The position numbers were made by a program, and so were the translations under genes. The notes beneath the pieces are model-generated. The model had not been told where the DNA came from. It made no database searches and worked only from the letters and a program-made list of their open reading frames with translations. This document shows positions 10,272-23,406 of a DNA stretch of 64,000 bases, piece after piece; within the stretch, counting starts at the first letter, position 1, and each line of letters begins with the position of its first letter. Origin of the DNA: Primulina eburnea (lineage: Eukaryota > Streptophyta > Magnoliopsida > Lamiales > Gesneriaceae); the NCBI RefSeq assembly GCF_022965805.1, contig NC_133102.1:10399485-10463484 (forward strand), given 5' to 3'.

Positions 10272-13203
10272 TGTAACGCCCCAAAAATTTAAAGGTCCAC
10301 GCGAACCAAATGCATGAAATTATTAAATTCCTTATGTAACTCAATTAATTTTTTTAATTTCTTTAATTAATTATGTTGTGCATATTTACATGTTTAAAAT
10401 ATATTTTTCTACATGATTGCATTAAAATGTATTTTTAAAGGTTATTCAAGTTGCGATCAATGAACGAAGACCGATGGCTGAAAAATAGAAAATGTTTTTA
10501 TTAAATAATTTTTTTAATCATTTAAAATATGGGTGATACTTTTTCTTATTTTTGAAAAATAAGGGGTTTTTAGGTGATTTTATACGCTGTGACATAATTT
10601 TTATCAGTGTTGGTTTTTCCACAAAAATTCGAACGTTTTGACAACTCGGCTAATAAATTCACAAACTTATTTAAAACAAATTATTTTTAATATTTTAATT
10701 AAACATTCATGGACTAATTGGACTTAATTAACATGGCTAATGGCCTAAGCTAGTAATTAGAGTTTAGTTAGGATTTTATTATTATTTAAACTACAAAACC
10801 TACCCTTAACCTTTGATTGTACCGCCCCACACCCCAAAAAAATCTTAAAAAATTCTCTCCACTAGAAAATTACATGGCACACACAATTTGAAGAGGAAAA
10901 AATCGAGTATTGCAAGGAAAAATCAAGCATAGGTTCTTGCCCTGTTCTTCGCAAATCGTCAACGAATAATCGTGCGTTTAAAATGCAAAGCACGCATAAT
11001 CCTTCCCTTCAAACATCATCACACCATATTAAGATTTTATGCATGTTTTGTATGAAGAAAAAGTAGCATAAGATTTATTTTCGAATTTGCATGTACATGT
11101 GTTCCAAACTTGACTTTTTGTTTCCAAATTCATGTGTTAATTGTGGTAAGGAGGCTGCCATGATATAGGGTATGATCAATAAGGTTTTACATGATTTTAT
11201 AGTCCCTGAATATAGCCACAAACACTGCACACAACTGATAGACACGAGTTGTTGCACACAGGTTGTCGTCATGTAGTCAAGGGTTCGGTTTTTTTTGTTC
11301 CTTAAGGGCTCGGCTTGGGCTTGGCTTGGGTCAGGGCTTAGCCAGGGTCTGGTAATGGTCAAGAGAAGAGTCCTAGCCATGCTATGACTCGAGTTAAGGG
11401 GCTTGGGAGGAGCCCTTGCCAACAAGGACTCCTATCTGAGAGTTGCTGGGGAAGTAGCGCAGGGTTCAGTGCTTGCGCAGGAGTTGTGGGTTCGGCCAAG
11501 GGGGATTAGGCTGGGCTAGGGTGCGTCCTTAGGGTCATAGTTAAGTGCACAATATGTTGGTTCAGGGGCTAGGTCGGTTGGCTAAATCCTAAAGAATCAA
11601 GAAGAGTCCTACACCTAAGTGAAGTTCTCGGCCATGCATAGGGGCTGGGGCTGGGGCTTCGGCTTTTGTTTGGGGATGGTTCTTAAGGTTTCCAAGGGTT
11701 CAGTAGGGTTTCTAAGGGTGTTGTTCAGGGTTTGGTTCAACATGGCTCGAGGGTGGCTCGAGGAATTCGAGACATGGCTCGGGTGGAACCATTAAGGGTC
11801 GAGTTAGGATTTTAATTGATAAAACAAATCGAAACACGGCTCACGGGGGTTGAGTTGTGGTTCACAAGGGCTAAAATAATATAAAAAGTCTAAGTTTTGA
11901 ATTTAAGAATTTTATAGTAAAGTTTGGGATTTTTCGGGATTAAATCGCCGTCAAAATGTCTAATAACGAATTAATTAAAAATCCTAGTATTTAAGCTAAA
12001 TAAAATTATGAGAAATTTAATTTAGGCTTAAATAATTATTTGGGACATGTTATAGTCAATGGAATTAAGAAAAAGTCAAAAACGTGGAATTTTATGTCTA
12101 GGGGTAAAACGGTCATCTTATACCTAAAAAATTAGTAAACGTCATGGCAGTGTCCTAAATGCTGTTTTATATGCTAATATGATTATTTTCAATGGTTATG
12201 GATGTTTATGAAATTTTATATGTTAAAGTACGATTTTTAAATGTCTATGATTTTTATGATTTAAAAAAATGAGCATTTAAAAGACATGTTGCATGCTTGG
12301 TTTCAAAATAAAACAATATTTCTATGCATGTTTTTATTAAGTGATGGAAATACGCAATGTTGAAGGACATGAAGGGAATGTAACTAAATATGTTGGAAAT
12401 GTCGTGAGGGTTATGGTCACAGTGAAAGCCCGGCGATCGTGTTTCCTTGGATACAGATACGAATACGAATACGAATATGTTAATACGTTGGCCAAGGCCC
12501 AGTTGACCGGTGAGAGTGTCGCTGGTGTCCCCGCCGCCCATTACTGTGGTTTTCTCTAGATGGATACATCGCCCAATACGATTAATAATACGAGTCACAA
12601 TCACGATCTGAATTCAACAAACACTAACATGAATATGAATACGAAAAATGAATATGTTTATGTTGATATGATTATGTTTATGAAAATGTTTAAGTTTAAA
12701 GTTTATGCATTATTATGAAAATGATATTTTAAGTACTAGTATTTTTCACTGTTGTATGTGAACTGTATTACTTATTACTTGTTATCAAGGATATGATGTG
12801 TTGAGTCTTTATACTCACTAGGTGTGTTTGATGCAGGTCTTGATGGTTGACCGTTGACTTGACTGGACTGAAGGTACACATAACCCGAGGACCATCGCTT
12901 CTATTTTCCGCATTTAAGTTTACGATTATGCTAAAAGGCTTTTACGACTTTTTATTTAGACTTTTGAGTGGTTTTTGAAAGGATGATACTTTTCAAATTT
13001 ATTGTGTTTAGGTTCGTTAAACATTTGACAATTTTATGCTAAAATATTTTTTTTGATTTTTATATGTTAGTTAATTGTTTATTTTTTAAAAAATGGTGCA
13101 AGGTATTTTCAAAGTATTTATACATATATATATATATATATATATATAAGAGGAAAAAAAATTCTCTCACATTTAAGAAAATGATTAAGCAGACGTTTCT
13201 TCA
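10272..13203 (+). mobile_element. solo LTR, gypsy type, family A
   Basis: The 2,932-bp LTR starts TGTAACGCCCC and ends CGTTTCTTCA. It is flanked by a perfect 5-bp duplication, cgtaa at 10267-10271 and 13204-13208. No internal region is present, so the element was reduced by LTR-LTR recombination. It is the same family as the inverted solo LTR at 32220-35698: the two share both ends and an internal gacc-rich block (here about 12430-12610). A (TA)n microsatellite lies at about 13123-13149. ORFs within it are not supported as genes. Confidence 0.85.
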
Positions 13204-13294
13204 CGTAACGTTCAGAGACTCCTAACCAAACCCCATATGACCCAATTAATGTTAGAGTAGGTATCCGTCGAGACAAGTGTTGGCCGAGGGATCA

Positions 13295-15310
13295 TGTTGA
13301 AACTCTATGTATAAACAATATTTATTTTAATAATATTTGAAATTATATTTATGGCACATCTTTATCTGCATACACATGCTTGTTGCATAGATAAAGTCCT
13401 TGAATATACAAATAGTAGAAAAAATCTGATATGCTCATATGATGAGTATCACGAAACTCATATTTAGAATACTGTATATTCTAAACAGTTCCTAGTCGAT
13501 TCAGCCGCTATTAAGAAGGATAAAAGGCTGCTTGAGTTTGAGACTAGTATCTGTGATGTGAGTACCATGTTTCATTGTTAGGGAACATTATGATGTCCAA
13601 GCATGCAGATAGGTGCTCCTTGTAGAATGCACTGAGCAACCCTCCATTAAGGACTTTCCAAGTGGTTCTCACTTATCTAGTGGAAACGTCCTAGTTTATG
13701 GTGTACACCATTAGTCCTTATGACCTGGGATAACATTGAGACTCTATATGCTAACATTGCACTTGGACTTGTTTACCGACTCTCATGGGGTCATCAGGTG
13801 GCAAGTTTGGGTGTTTTGTCGAAACATATAGGAGTCGATACATTGTAGTCGGGGATTCACCACTTACCTTCGGGTATGAATATCCTATGTGATCTTATGT
13901 GTATGTAGTTTGAAATCTCTGATCAGAGTGTTGGTGGTAATTATGAAAGGGGTTTCATAGATTACATCATCGATGGAACTACGACATTACACATAGTATC
14001 GATTCTTTGACAGCTCTTGATATACAAAATAGTTGTCGAATCGGTCGGGATATATGAGATGAAGGGACCGTACTGTACGCTAACCATAATAGATTGGTTC
14101 TTATTGGCACTATCATTTGATATCTAGGGAATCATGTAAGCGATGTTGCTAGGCGTTTAACATTATTGGTTGGGTACTATCAGACTTGAGTTCTGACATT
14201 CTTATTATCAAGGAGTTGATAAGTAAGAATTGAGCATTTGGGGTATGCTCATATAAGGACATGTTTAGTCCCGAATCTCATTGAGATGTGAACCCACGAC
14301 TAGTTGTATCATTGAACCATTGATGGCCACACAAGTACTAGCTTTCTATATCCCGTTGAGAAGAAAAATAGTTCAATGTGTTGAACGACTTATAAAGTAG
14401 TTTATCAGCGCTAACAAAAATAGAAGTATGACTTCTATAAGAGGATTATGGTGAATGTAACTTTTAATTTGTAGAAGTGTACCTAAATTAAAAGTTGGAT
14501 AAATAAATAATGTATTTGAAAATTTTAATTTTCATAAACACTATTATGGACTAAATTAAATTAATTCAAGTGTTGAATTAATTTTAAATAATATTGGACC
14601 TAGTAGAGTCCAAATAATTAAATTAATTCAAGTGTTGAATTAATTAAATAACATTGGGCCTTGTAGAGCCCAATTAGAAATAATTATTCAACTAGTGGGC
14701 TTGAGTAAAATCAAGTAAGTTTAAATGGCATCAAATGTGTTTGAGATATTTAAATAAAAGTCCACGGGTCTTGTAATTTTTACAAGCCCAAACAAATTGC
14801 ATACTTGGAAGGTGCAGGGTTGGAGGCAACTTTTGAGTTAATGGCATGGCATTCACATGCAACTTTACACTTCAACTATTTTCACAACCAAGAAAATTTC
14901 TCCCCCTTCTCTCCAAAAACCTATGTTGGCCGAAAATTTTCCAAAAAAAGTTTTCTCCCAATTTTTCTTCTTCAATTGTTGAGGATAACACAACCTTCTT
15001 AAAGAAAAATCCTCTAATTTTTCTAGTGCAAAATTATAGAAGATCTTCCTAGTTGGTGGTGGGCTTAATTTTTGAGCAAGGAGTGCTCAAAGGAAGCTTG
15101 TAGATTGGGTCAACCATTCAAGAGCTTTAGTTGGAGCCATCATCAATATTTTGAGATTGATAGGTAAATTTTTAAAAACATCATATGTATGACATTTTGT
15201 GTTTTATGTTATTTGCTACACATCATTGTGAGGTGATCAGTTTTTTCTTGTAAAATTTTTGTTTTGAAACTTTCATTGCGTATCCGGGCACCGTAACCGA
15301 TCCACTTTCA
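13295..15310 (+). repeat. 5' LTR of copia element 2
   Basis: The start is set at TGTTGAAAC and the end at CACTTTCA, two bases before the tRNA-Met primer site. The start is inferred because no second LTR is available for comparison. A tandem pair of about 70 bp, each with attaattcaagtgttgaatt, lies at about 14551-14690. Confidence 0.55.
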
Positions 15311-15312
15311 AG

Positions 15313-15325
15313 TGGTATCATGAGC
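15313..15325 (+). other. primer-binding site (initiator tRNA-Met), copia element 2
   Basis: TGGTATCATGAGC matches the usual TGGTATCAGAGC with one inserted base. Its position right after the LTR supports the boundary. Confidence 0.65.
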
Positions 15326-16998
15326 TAAGGTTACTATTTTGTGTAGCAAATACATGATATGATATTGATGTCAATTTGTAACCGCAATTTTGGGCCCCAT
15401 GTTGCTGCCCGTTTCGAGCAGCAAGGGCAGCCCCATGGGCCGCCCGAAACGTACCCCCCCCCCCCCCATTTTAAAAAAAAATTGTGTGCATGTTGGCCGG
15501 AATCCGGCGACGGAGCTCGGCAATGGCGATGACGACTAGAGTTTCCAAAAATATTTTGGAATATCAAAGTGTCATGGGCTTTAAGTTGCGGGTCATTAGC
15601 TGGCTAACACAATTTGTGAATTTAAATGAGCTAAAATGTTTTTTGGTGAAAAGTGTCTTATTGGGCCCTTAAGTTTAAATCCACAAAATTTGTATATATT
15701 TTCTCATAAAATAAATAATTGAAGTTGATCTTTAATTATTTATAGTAAATTGTGATTTACAAGAAATTCGGTTATAAATAAATTAATTAGAAAGTAAACA
15801 AACGAGTTTGTTTATTTTGTTGATTTAATTTATAATCGTGGTGGTTAGTGATTGGATCAAGATATATAATATTGGATCAATTGATTATTATGATAATTAA
15901 TTGATGGTGTATGATAGTGATATTATGCATGAATGATGATCAAAAGCCCTAGCCCAATTTGATATGTGTATACCAGGATATTTTTTGTTAAATGATTATA
16001 ATAATTATCAATTTATAAGTGAGCTTGGTTTATGGCCCGTTCCCACCCTATGAGATGTATCCCTATTTGCCATGGATATTTATTTGTAAATATTAGTTTA
16101 GTGGAAGATCAAGATTGGAAGATGGTGGGCCATGATGATTATAAAGATCGAATACATATAAATATTGGAGGCTTATATAATTGTTCATTTTCATCCCATG
16201 TATTCTCTAGGATTGGACCTAGGCCCGTGTTTGGCTCACACAGACCATTACTATTGGGACGATTGATTATCCTTGTTAGTTTACTATTTATAATATATGC
16301 ATGATATATTTTAAATAATGAGTATGTGCATTATTATTATTATAATAACAAAGTTGCATGAATCCGGCAAACATACGATCAAATATGGCGAGCTTTTAAA
16401 CCAAATTAATGATGAGACCTTTAAATATTAAAAATCCTCATTTTGAATAAGATTAAAAATTAATATCAAGCCCGAAAATGGGTGCATGATGAACGCTACC
16501 CGTGCTCGAGGCTCGGCTCATATTATTGGGGAGCCCAAGACACCTGAAAGCTGTGACATCCATTAACATGGTGATGTGAACTACGTGGAACTGTCATGAT
16601 TTCGGCTCATATTATTGAGGGAATTCATGGCGACCGTCCATTAAAGTCCAATATCGATAGGTGAGGCTTGACACGTAAAGACGAACAACGTCATATCATT
16701 GGGTCCTAATCAAACGTGAGAAGAACGTTTACGTAAAGGGTTGCATGAAGATGCAATTGGAAACTACCTTTTAGAAATTATGATTGACTAATATTATTCG
16801 GGATCATAATTTACTAATTGAACTTTACGTACCTACTGAGGAAAAGGAGTTTCCGGTTTTCACTAGAGGGTAGTGAAAAATGTCAAAAACAGTGGGAGGG
16901 AAAATTTATGAAGTAAAAGTCCATACTTTATATCTTACTAAATATTTTAAATAGTCATTAACATTTATCTGTTTAGACTTTTCAGTACAAATTTGACA
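15326..16998 (+). other. untranslated leader of copia element 2
   Basis: No coding region is supported. It has a homopolymer C run near 15451-15466, AT-rich sequence, and a duplicated phrase tcggctcatattattg (about 16513 and 16603). Confidence 0.5.
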
Positions 16999-19900
16999 AT
17001 GTCTTCGATTCGCAACCTGTTATCTACAATACTCGACAAACATATTTTAACTGGACCTAATTACCTCAATTGGCTAAAAAACCTAAAAATCGTCTTGAAT
17101 TCAGAAAGGATAGCATATACATTGACTGAGTCGCCCCCTTTTGAGGCTCCGACTGGCTGCACTCCTGAGGAATTGTAGACTTACAAGGAATTGTGTGACC
17201 ATGACTTGAAAGACAAGTGTTATATGCAAGCTTCTATGAATGATGAGCTGCAGAGGCGTTTTGAGGATGCAAAGAGTGCTGCTGAAATTCATTTGCATCT
17301 GAAGGAGCTCTTTGGTTAGCAAACACGACCTCTTAGGCATGCTACCGTCAAGGAGCTAATTACTCTACGCATGCGAGATGGGGCTTCGGTCCATGAGCAT
17401 TGCCTAAAGATGATTAGGCTTGTGGACAAGCTCTTTGGCATGGATCTTATGTTGCCTTCGGAGTTGACCACCGAAGTGTCGCTCTTGTCAATGCCTAGCT
17501 CATTTGATCCTTTTTTGGTGAATTTCAACATGAACAAGCTAGAGCCTACCCTTGAGGAGTTAGTGAACATGCTTGTTACGTTTGAGTCCACCATCAAGAA
17601 AGAGAAACCGATTCTTTATGTGGGTTCTTCATCTGGTATGAAGACTGGTCCACCTGAGAATGGAAATAAGCGTTCTTTCCAACGTCCCAAGAAGAATGTG
17701 CCCTTGATGAGGCAAGCTCCGAATCCCGTTGTTGCAGCTACACCACTTAAGGCTGACAAGACTGCTGATGTATGTCATCAGTGCAAGAAGCCTGGACATT
17801 GGAGGCGTAACTGCAGAGAATATCTTACCCAGAAGGGTTATGGAAACGGTATGTTCTATATTGAAGTAAATATTTCAATTAACTCTACTTCTTGAGTATT
17901 GGATACCGGCTGTGGCTCACATCTCTGTAATGATTTGCAGGTGATGGGAAGAAGTAGGAGATTAAGGGAATGTGAGACCTTCTTGAGGATGGAAAATGGG
18001 GCAAGAGTTGCTGCCAAGGCTATTGGAGATGTTTACTTGCTTTTGAACAATGATTTTAAGTTGATTTTAAGAGATGTTTTGTTTGTACCTGATTTGTTGA
18101 AAAACATTGTTTCCATTTTTATGCTTGATAAAGATGGATATTCTTGTTTATTTATTAAAGGTGTTTGCAACATTTACAAGAATGAATGTTTTATTGGTAT
18201 TGGAGAACTTGAAAACGATCTCAATAACTTAAAATTGAAAAATATTCCACTAAACAATGTCCAAGCAATAACAACAACAAACAAGCGAAAACAAGATACG
18301 GTAAATTCGGCACAATTATGGCATGCTCGATTAGTACATATTTCCCTAAGAAGGATGAACAATAGACATGTTTGATATGTCTGATATTAATTCTCTCACG
18401 ACTTGTGAATCCTGTCTGAAAGGAAAGATGACCAAAATTCCCTTTAAGGGCCATGTGGAACGAGCCAAAGGGTTATTGGATTTGATCCATACCAACGTGT
18501 GCGGTCTGCTTAGCATCAACACTAAGCATGGACATGCCTACTTCATCACCTTTACCGATGACTTTTCGAGGTATGGGTATGTGTATTTGATTAAATACAA
18601 ATCTGAAGCCTTTGAAAGGTGCAAAGAATTCAGAAGTGAAGTAGAGAAACATTTGGGATGAAGCATCAAGTCACTTCGATCGGATCGAGGTGGTGGATAC
18701 TTGAGTGCCGAGTTCCAAGAGCATCTTAGGGAGAATGAGATTCTCTTGCAGTGGACTCCGCCTGCTACACAGCAGTTGAATAGTGTTTCGGAGCGTCGTA
18801 ACCGGACTTTGATGGACATGGTTCGGTCTATGATGGGATTCATGGAGTTGCCGCCATCTTTTTGGGGATATGCGCTTGAGACAGCGGCACTGTTGTTGAA
18901 CAATGTCCATTAAAAGGCAGTTGATAAGACACCATATGAGATATGGATGGGTAAGCCTCCAAAAAATTATTATTTTAGAATATGGGGATGCCCTGCTTAT
19001 GTGAAGCAAGCAGTGAGAGATAAATTGGATAGTCGATCCATTTTATGTTACTTTGTGGGATATCCAAGGAATTCAGTTGGATACTATTTCTATCATCCCC
19101 AAGAAACAAAGGTGTTTGTTTCTAGGAATGCAACCTTTTTGGAAAAAGAATTTCTATTGGATAGAAAAGGGGAGATGATAGAACTCAAAGAAGTTCGAGA
19201 GACACCCACAATTGAAGAACCCACACCCGAAGAGCCAAGAGATGAGATACAAGCTCCTAGAAGATCCAAGAGATTCTCGAGACCACCTATGAGGTATGAT
19301 CTGCTTCTTGAAGAGGGCCATGATGATCCTAAGCATGGATGTGATCCATTAAGCTTTGAAGAAGCGTTATCTGATGCTGATTCATCCAAGTGGCTTGAAG
19401 CAATGAAATCTGAGATAAATTCCATGCATTCGAACCAAGTGTGGAATCTTGTGGATCCACCTGAGGGAACTATTCCCATAGGGTGTAAATGGATTTACAA
19501 GAGAAAACTTGGGGCGGATGGGAAGGTATTGACCTTCAAGACGCGATTGGTTGCAAAAGGATATACTCAAAGACTAAGAGTTGACTTTGAGAAAACATTT
19601 TCTCCAGTTGCAATGTTCAAGTCTATAAGGATATTGTTGGCCATAGCTGCATGGTATGACTATGAGATATGGCAGATGGGTGTCAAGACAGCCTTTCTTA
19701 ATGGGGATGTTAAGGAAGAGATTAACATGTCTCAACCTGAAGGGTTTACATATGTCGGAAGTGAGCATATGGTATGCAAACTTCATATATCTATTTATGG
19801 TCCAAAGCAGACATCTAGGAGTTGGAACCTCATATTTGATAGTACAATCAAAGAGTTTGGTTTTACTAAGAATCTTGAGGAACCCTGTGTATATAAAAAG

Positions 19901-20585
19901 GTCAGTGGGACTGTTGTGACAATCCTGGTGCTTTTTGTTGATGACATTCTACTCATTGGGAATGATGTAGGGATGTTGCAATCAACTAAAATATGGTTAA
20001 CGAGTAAGTTCTCGATGCAATACTTGGGTGAAGCATATTTTGTATTGAGAATATAGATCTATAGAGATAGATCGAGAAGATTTCTTGGTCTCACCCAGTC
20101 CACATACATTGATACCATCGTTAAACGGTTCTCGATGGATGAGTCCAAGAGATGGCATCTACCAATGTTTCATGGCGTGTCCCTATCCAAGTCTGTCTCC
20201 CAAGACTGATGCAGAGATAGCGGTGATGACACGCATTCCATATACATATGCAATTGGTAGTATCATGTATGAGATGATATCTACACGTCCTGACGTGGCT
20301 TATGCACTAAGTGTATTGAGTAGATATCAATCGAACCCTGGTATTCCACACTAGAAAGCTGTGAAAGACATCCTCAAATATTTGAGAAGGACCAATAAGT
20401 TGTTCTTGGTCTATGGGGGTGGAGAACTGAAATTGGAAGGCTATACCGACTCTAGCTTCCAAAGCGATATCGATGACTCAAAGTCAACCTCTGGTTTCAT
20501 ATTCATGCTCAATGGTGCTGCTGTCTGTTGGAAGAGTTCCAAGCAAGATAGTACTGTGAATTCCACCCCCGAGGCCGAGTACATT
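16999..20585 (+). pseudogene. copia gag-pol polyprotein, decayed and truncated
   Basis: The start ATG at 16999 opens gag (LTGPNYLNWLKNL). Next come a CCHC knuckle (CHQCKKPGHWRRNC, about 17776-17817), protease (DTGCGSHLC, 17902), integrase (H..H..CESC, then TDDFSRYGYVYL) and RT with FVDDILLIGND (about 19936). RNase H stops after the PEAEYI box. Breaks are stops at 17176, near 17319, 17893, 18659 and 18911, and frameshifts near 18360 and 20060. In RT the first catalytic Asp, normally in MDVKTAFLNG, is Gly (MGVKTAFLNG, about 19675), so the enzyme would be inactive even if translated. Confidence 0.88.
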
Positions 20586-20828
20586 TGTAACGATCCATTA
20601 CAGGCCCAGTGGACCACCCATACGGCCCACTGCCCCGATCGACCCAAGGCTATCCCGATCTTGGGCTCCCTCTATGGGGTCTTTTCCCTCACGGGCTTTC
20701 CATAGGCGTCGTACGGGTTACTCATAGGATCTCCCCCTCCCTACCAAGGGGTTTCTTTCGCCTCCCCAGGACTCGATCCCATGACCTATAGGATAAGTAC
20801 ATAGATATCAAGAGTCCTGGTACCATAC
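20586..20828 (-). mobile_element. tRNA-derived SINE, minus strand
   Basis: On the minus strand it reads from tggtaccaggactc through a pol III B box (GGGATCGAGTCCTGG) to a 3' end ggatcgttaca next to the broken copia element. It shares gcccaagatcgggatag and the cgttaca tail with the SINE at 27591. Its far 5' end, with the A box, is missing. Confidence 0.6.
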
Positions 20829-20975
20829 ATGAACTTTTAAAAAATTTCATTAAATAAATTCTTATCGTGCAATAATTATGCATAAAATACATAAAAATAA
20901 TTAAACACATAATTTAAATAAAAATCCTAGATTGCATGCATTCAGGTTATGCGAATTAAATTCCTGGACATTACA
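20829..20975 (-). repeat. truncated 3' LTR of the chromovirus
   Basis: It matches the first bases of the 5' LTR. On the minus strand it starts TGTAATGTCCAGG next to the polypurine tract, and the match ends at the SINE boundary. Confidence 0.75.
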
Positions 20976-20999
20976 ACTCTCCCCCCCTAAAAAAAATTT
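20976..20999 (-). other. polypurine tract of the chromovirus
   Basis: The minus strand is a run of A and G with a G7 block, directly before the LTR TGTAATG. Confidence 0.7.
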
Positions 21000-21012
21000 T
21001 CGTCCTCAAAAT

Positions 21013-23406
21013 TTAGAACGTACCGAATAACTCCGGGTAGCGACTCCTCATCTTGGTCTCGGTCTCCCAAGTAGACTCCTCCTCGGAATGATTAAGCCAC
21101 TTGACCTTGACCATCTGGATCACTTTGTTCCGGAGCCTCTTCTCCTGCCTATCCAATATCTGAGTGGGTTTTTCCTCGAATGATAGGTGCGGTGTCAGCT
21201 GAAGTGGCTCATATTTAAGCGCACATGCGAAGAATTATACATGTACTTCCACAACATAGAGACGTGGAACACGTTATGAACTCCCGCCAGATTTGGTGGT
21301 AAAGCAACTATGTATGCGAGTGTCCCAACTCTCTCTAGGATCTCAAAGGGTCTGATGAATCTAGGGCTGAGCTTGCCCTTCTTCTCGAACCGCATCAGAC
21401 CCTTCATTGGTGCGACCTTCACGAACACATGATCCCCTACTGTGAACTCAAGATCCCACCGCCTCTAATCAGCATAACTCTTCTGACATCTTTGTGCAGT
21501 CTTCAGCCTGTCCTGAATCATGGCCACTAACTCTGATGTCTGTCTGACAATATCCGGACCCAACTCTGCTCGCTCTCCCACCTCATCCTAATAAACTGGC
21601 GGCCTACACTTCCTCCCGTACAGTTCCTCGTATGGAGCCATACTTATCGATGTATGATAACTGTGGTTATATGTGAACTCCACAAGAGATAACTTCGGCT
21701 CCCAGCTACCCTGGAAGTCGATCATTCATGCTCGGAGTAGGTCCTCCAGAATCTGAATCACCCTCTTCGACTGTTCTTCAGTTTGAGGGTGAAAAGCGGT
21801 AGTGAACAATAGCTTCGTAGCTAACGCCTGATGGAGACTCTTCCAGAATGTATACTTGAACCTCGGATCCTTTTCTGACACGATGGACACTAGAATCCCA
21901 TCTAGTCTGACTATCTCTATGATGTATAACTCTGTGTACTGAGTCATGATGAATGTCTTCCTGATCGGTAAGAAATGAGCTGATTTAGTGAGCCGATCAA
22001 TAATCACCCAGATGGCATTGAATCCTCCAGTAGTCCTCGGAAGCCCTGACACAAAATCCATAGTAATGTTCTCCCATTTTCACTCGGGAATATGGAGTGG
22101 TCTCAGCTTTCGTGCAGGTCTCTGATGCTCTGCTTTGACCTGCTGACAAGTCAAACACTCGGAGACGAAACGCAGAATATCTCGCTTCATGGCCGGCCAC
22201 CAATACAGAGTCTGTAGATCATTATACATTTTCGTACTCCCTGGATGGATGGAGTACGGGGTGCTGTGGGCCTCGTTCAAGATATTCGCTCGAAGGGAAT
22301 CACTATCAGGAACCCGTAGGCGGTCTCTATATCTGACTATGCCGTCCACAACTATATACAGTCTGGCCCTTAGCCTCGTCCCTCTATCTCCACTACTGTA
22401 ACTGCTTGTCATAATTCTGCCCTATCCAGATTCTGTCTCTCAGAGTCGGCTGTACTGTCAGAGTAGCAAGATTCGGGGCCTCGCTCCAGGCATAAACTGC
22501 AAGCTCAAATCTCTGGATCTCAGCCTGTAATGGTCTCTGCACTGACAGATGAGCAATCATTGCGTGCTTCCTGCTCAGAGCGTCTGCAACCACATTAGCC
22601 TTACCCGGATGGTAGCTAATGTGGCAATCATAATCCTTCACCAGCTCAAGCCACCTCCTCTGTCTCATATTCAGCTCCTTCTGTGTGAAGAAGTACTTCA
22701 GGCTCTTATGATCTGTAAAAATCATGCACTTCTCCCCATATAGACAGTGTCTCCAGATCTTCAGGTCGAATACCACTGCTGCTAGCTCGAGGTCATTAAT
22801 CGGATAATTCTTCTCATGGACCTTCAGCTTTCTGGACGTGTAGGCTATCACTCTGTCCTGTTGCATCAGAACCGTGCCCAAACCAAGCTTTGATGCATCC
22901 ATATAGACCACAAACTCTCTCTGCCCTGATGGCATAGCTAGTACTGGTGCAGTGGTCAATGCTAGCTTCAGTCTGTCAAAGCTCGCCTGAACCTCAGCTG
23001 ATGTGAGGCATCTGCTGATGTCTGGCTGCCTCGAATAAAAATGGCTTACCACCGGGCGGTCGGACAGATACGGAGCTCTATCGAAAGTCTATGATAGCTT
23101 CGTTCAAAAAATGCCAGTCCATACCCAGTATGATGTCGAACTCTGGCAACAGTAGCACTATCAAGTCTGCCTGAACTGCATGCTTTTGTAGTCGAAGCTC
23201 CAATTTCCTCACTATTGTGGAAGTAAACATCTGATCCCCGGACGGAATTGATACTCTGAATCCTGAATCAATCGCAACTGGTATGATTCCTAGTTGCTTT
23301 ACAAAATATTCGGCTATAAACGAATGTGTAGCCCCTGAATCTAGCAATGCATGCGTAGCTACACCTGAAATATATATCCTCCATGCGCCAGAACATACCA
23401 TCAAAT
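21013..23406 (-). pseudogene. chromovirus pol: protease, RNase H, integrase, chromodomain; RT absent
   Basis: Protease has LLDSGATHSFI (about 23355-23320) and ends IDFR followed by a stop (about 23080). It passes within about 80 bp into the RT-RNase H connection (QASFDRLKLALTTAPVLAMPSG), so the roughly 300-residue RT is gone. RNase H (YMDASKLGLG) and integrase (HPGSTKM..CLTCQQVKAEH, then MDFVSGLP and FHPQT) follow. The catalytic Glu of integrase, expected in GQSER, is Lys (EQSKR, about 21770). After breaks near 21590 and 21465, the C-terminal chromodomain (VKVKWLNHSEEE, near 21110-21080) ends at TAA 21013-21015. Confidence 0.85.

Larger units (their letters stand above)
13295..20585 (+). mobile_element. 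Ty1/copia retrotransposon, 3' end missing
   Basis: The parts are a 5' LTR (about 13295-15310), a primer-binding site, a 1.7-kb leader, then gag and pol in copia order. The copy stops abruptly inside RNase H at 20585, where a SINE in the opposite orientation begins. The rest of RNase H and the 3' LTR are absent, so the element boundaries cannot be confirmed by target duplication. The 86 bp before it (13209-13294) are unassigned. Confidence 0.8.

Noticed and set aside
18538..18903. 121-aa minus-strand ORF
   Set aside because: It is a shadow of the copia integrase coding on the plus strand. The same applies to 18671-19009 and 19093-19479.
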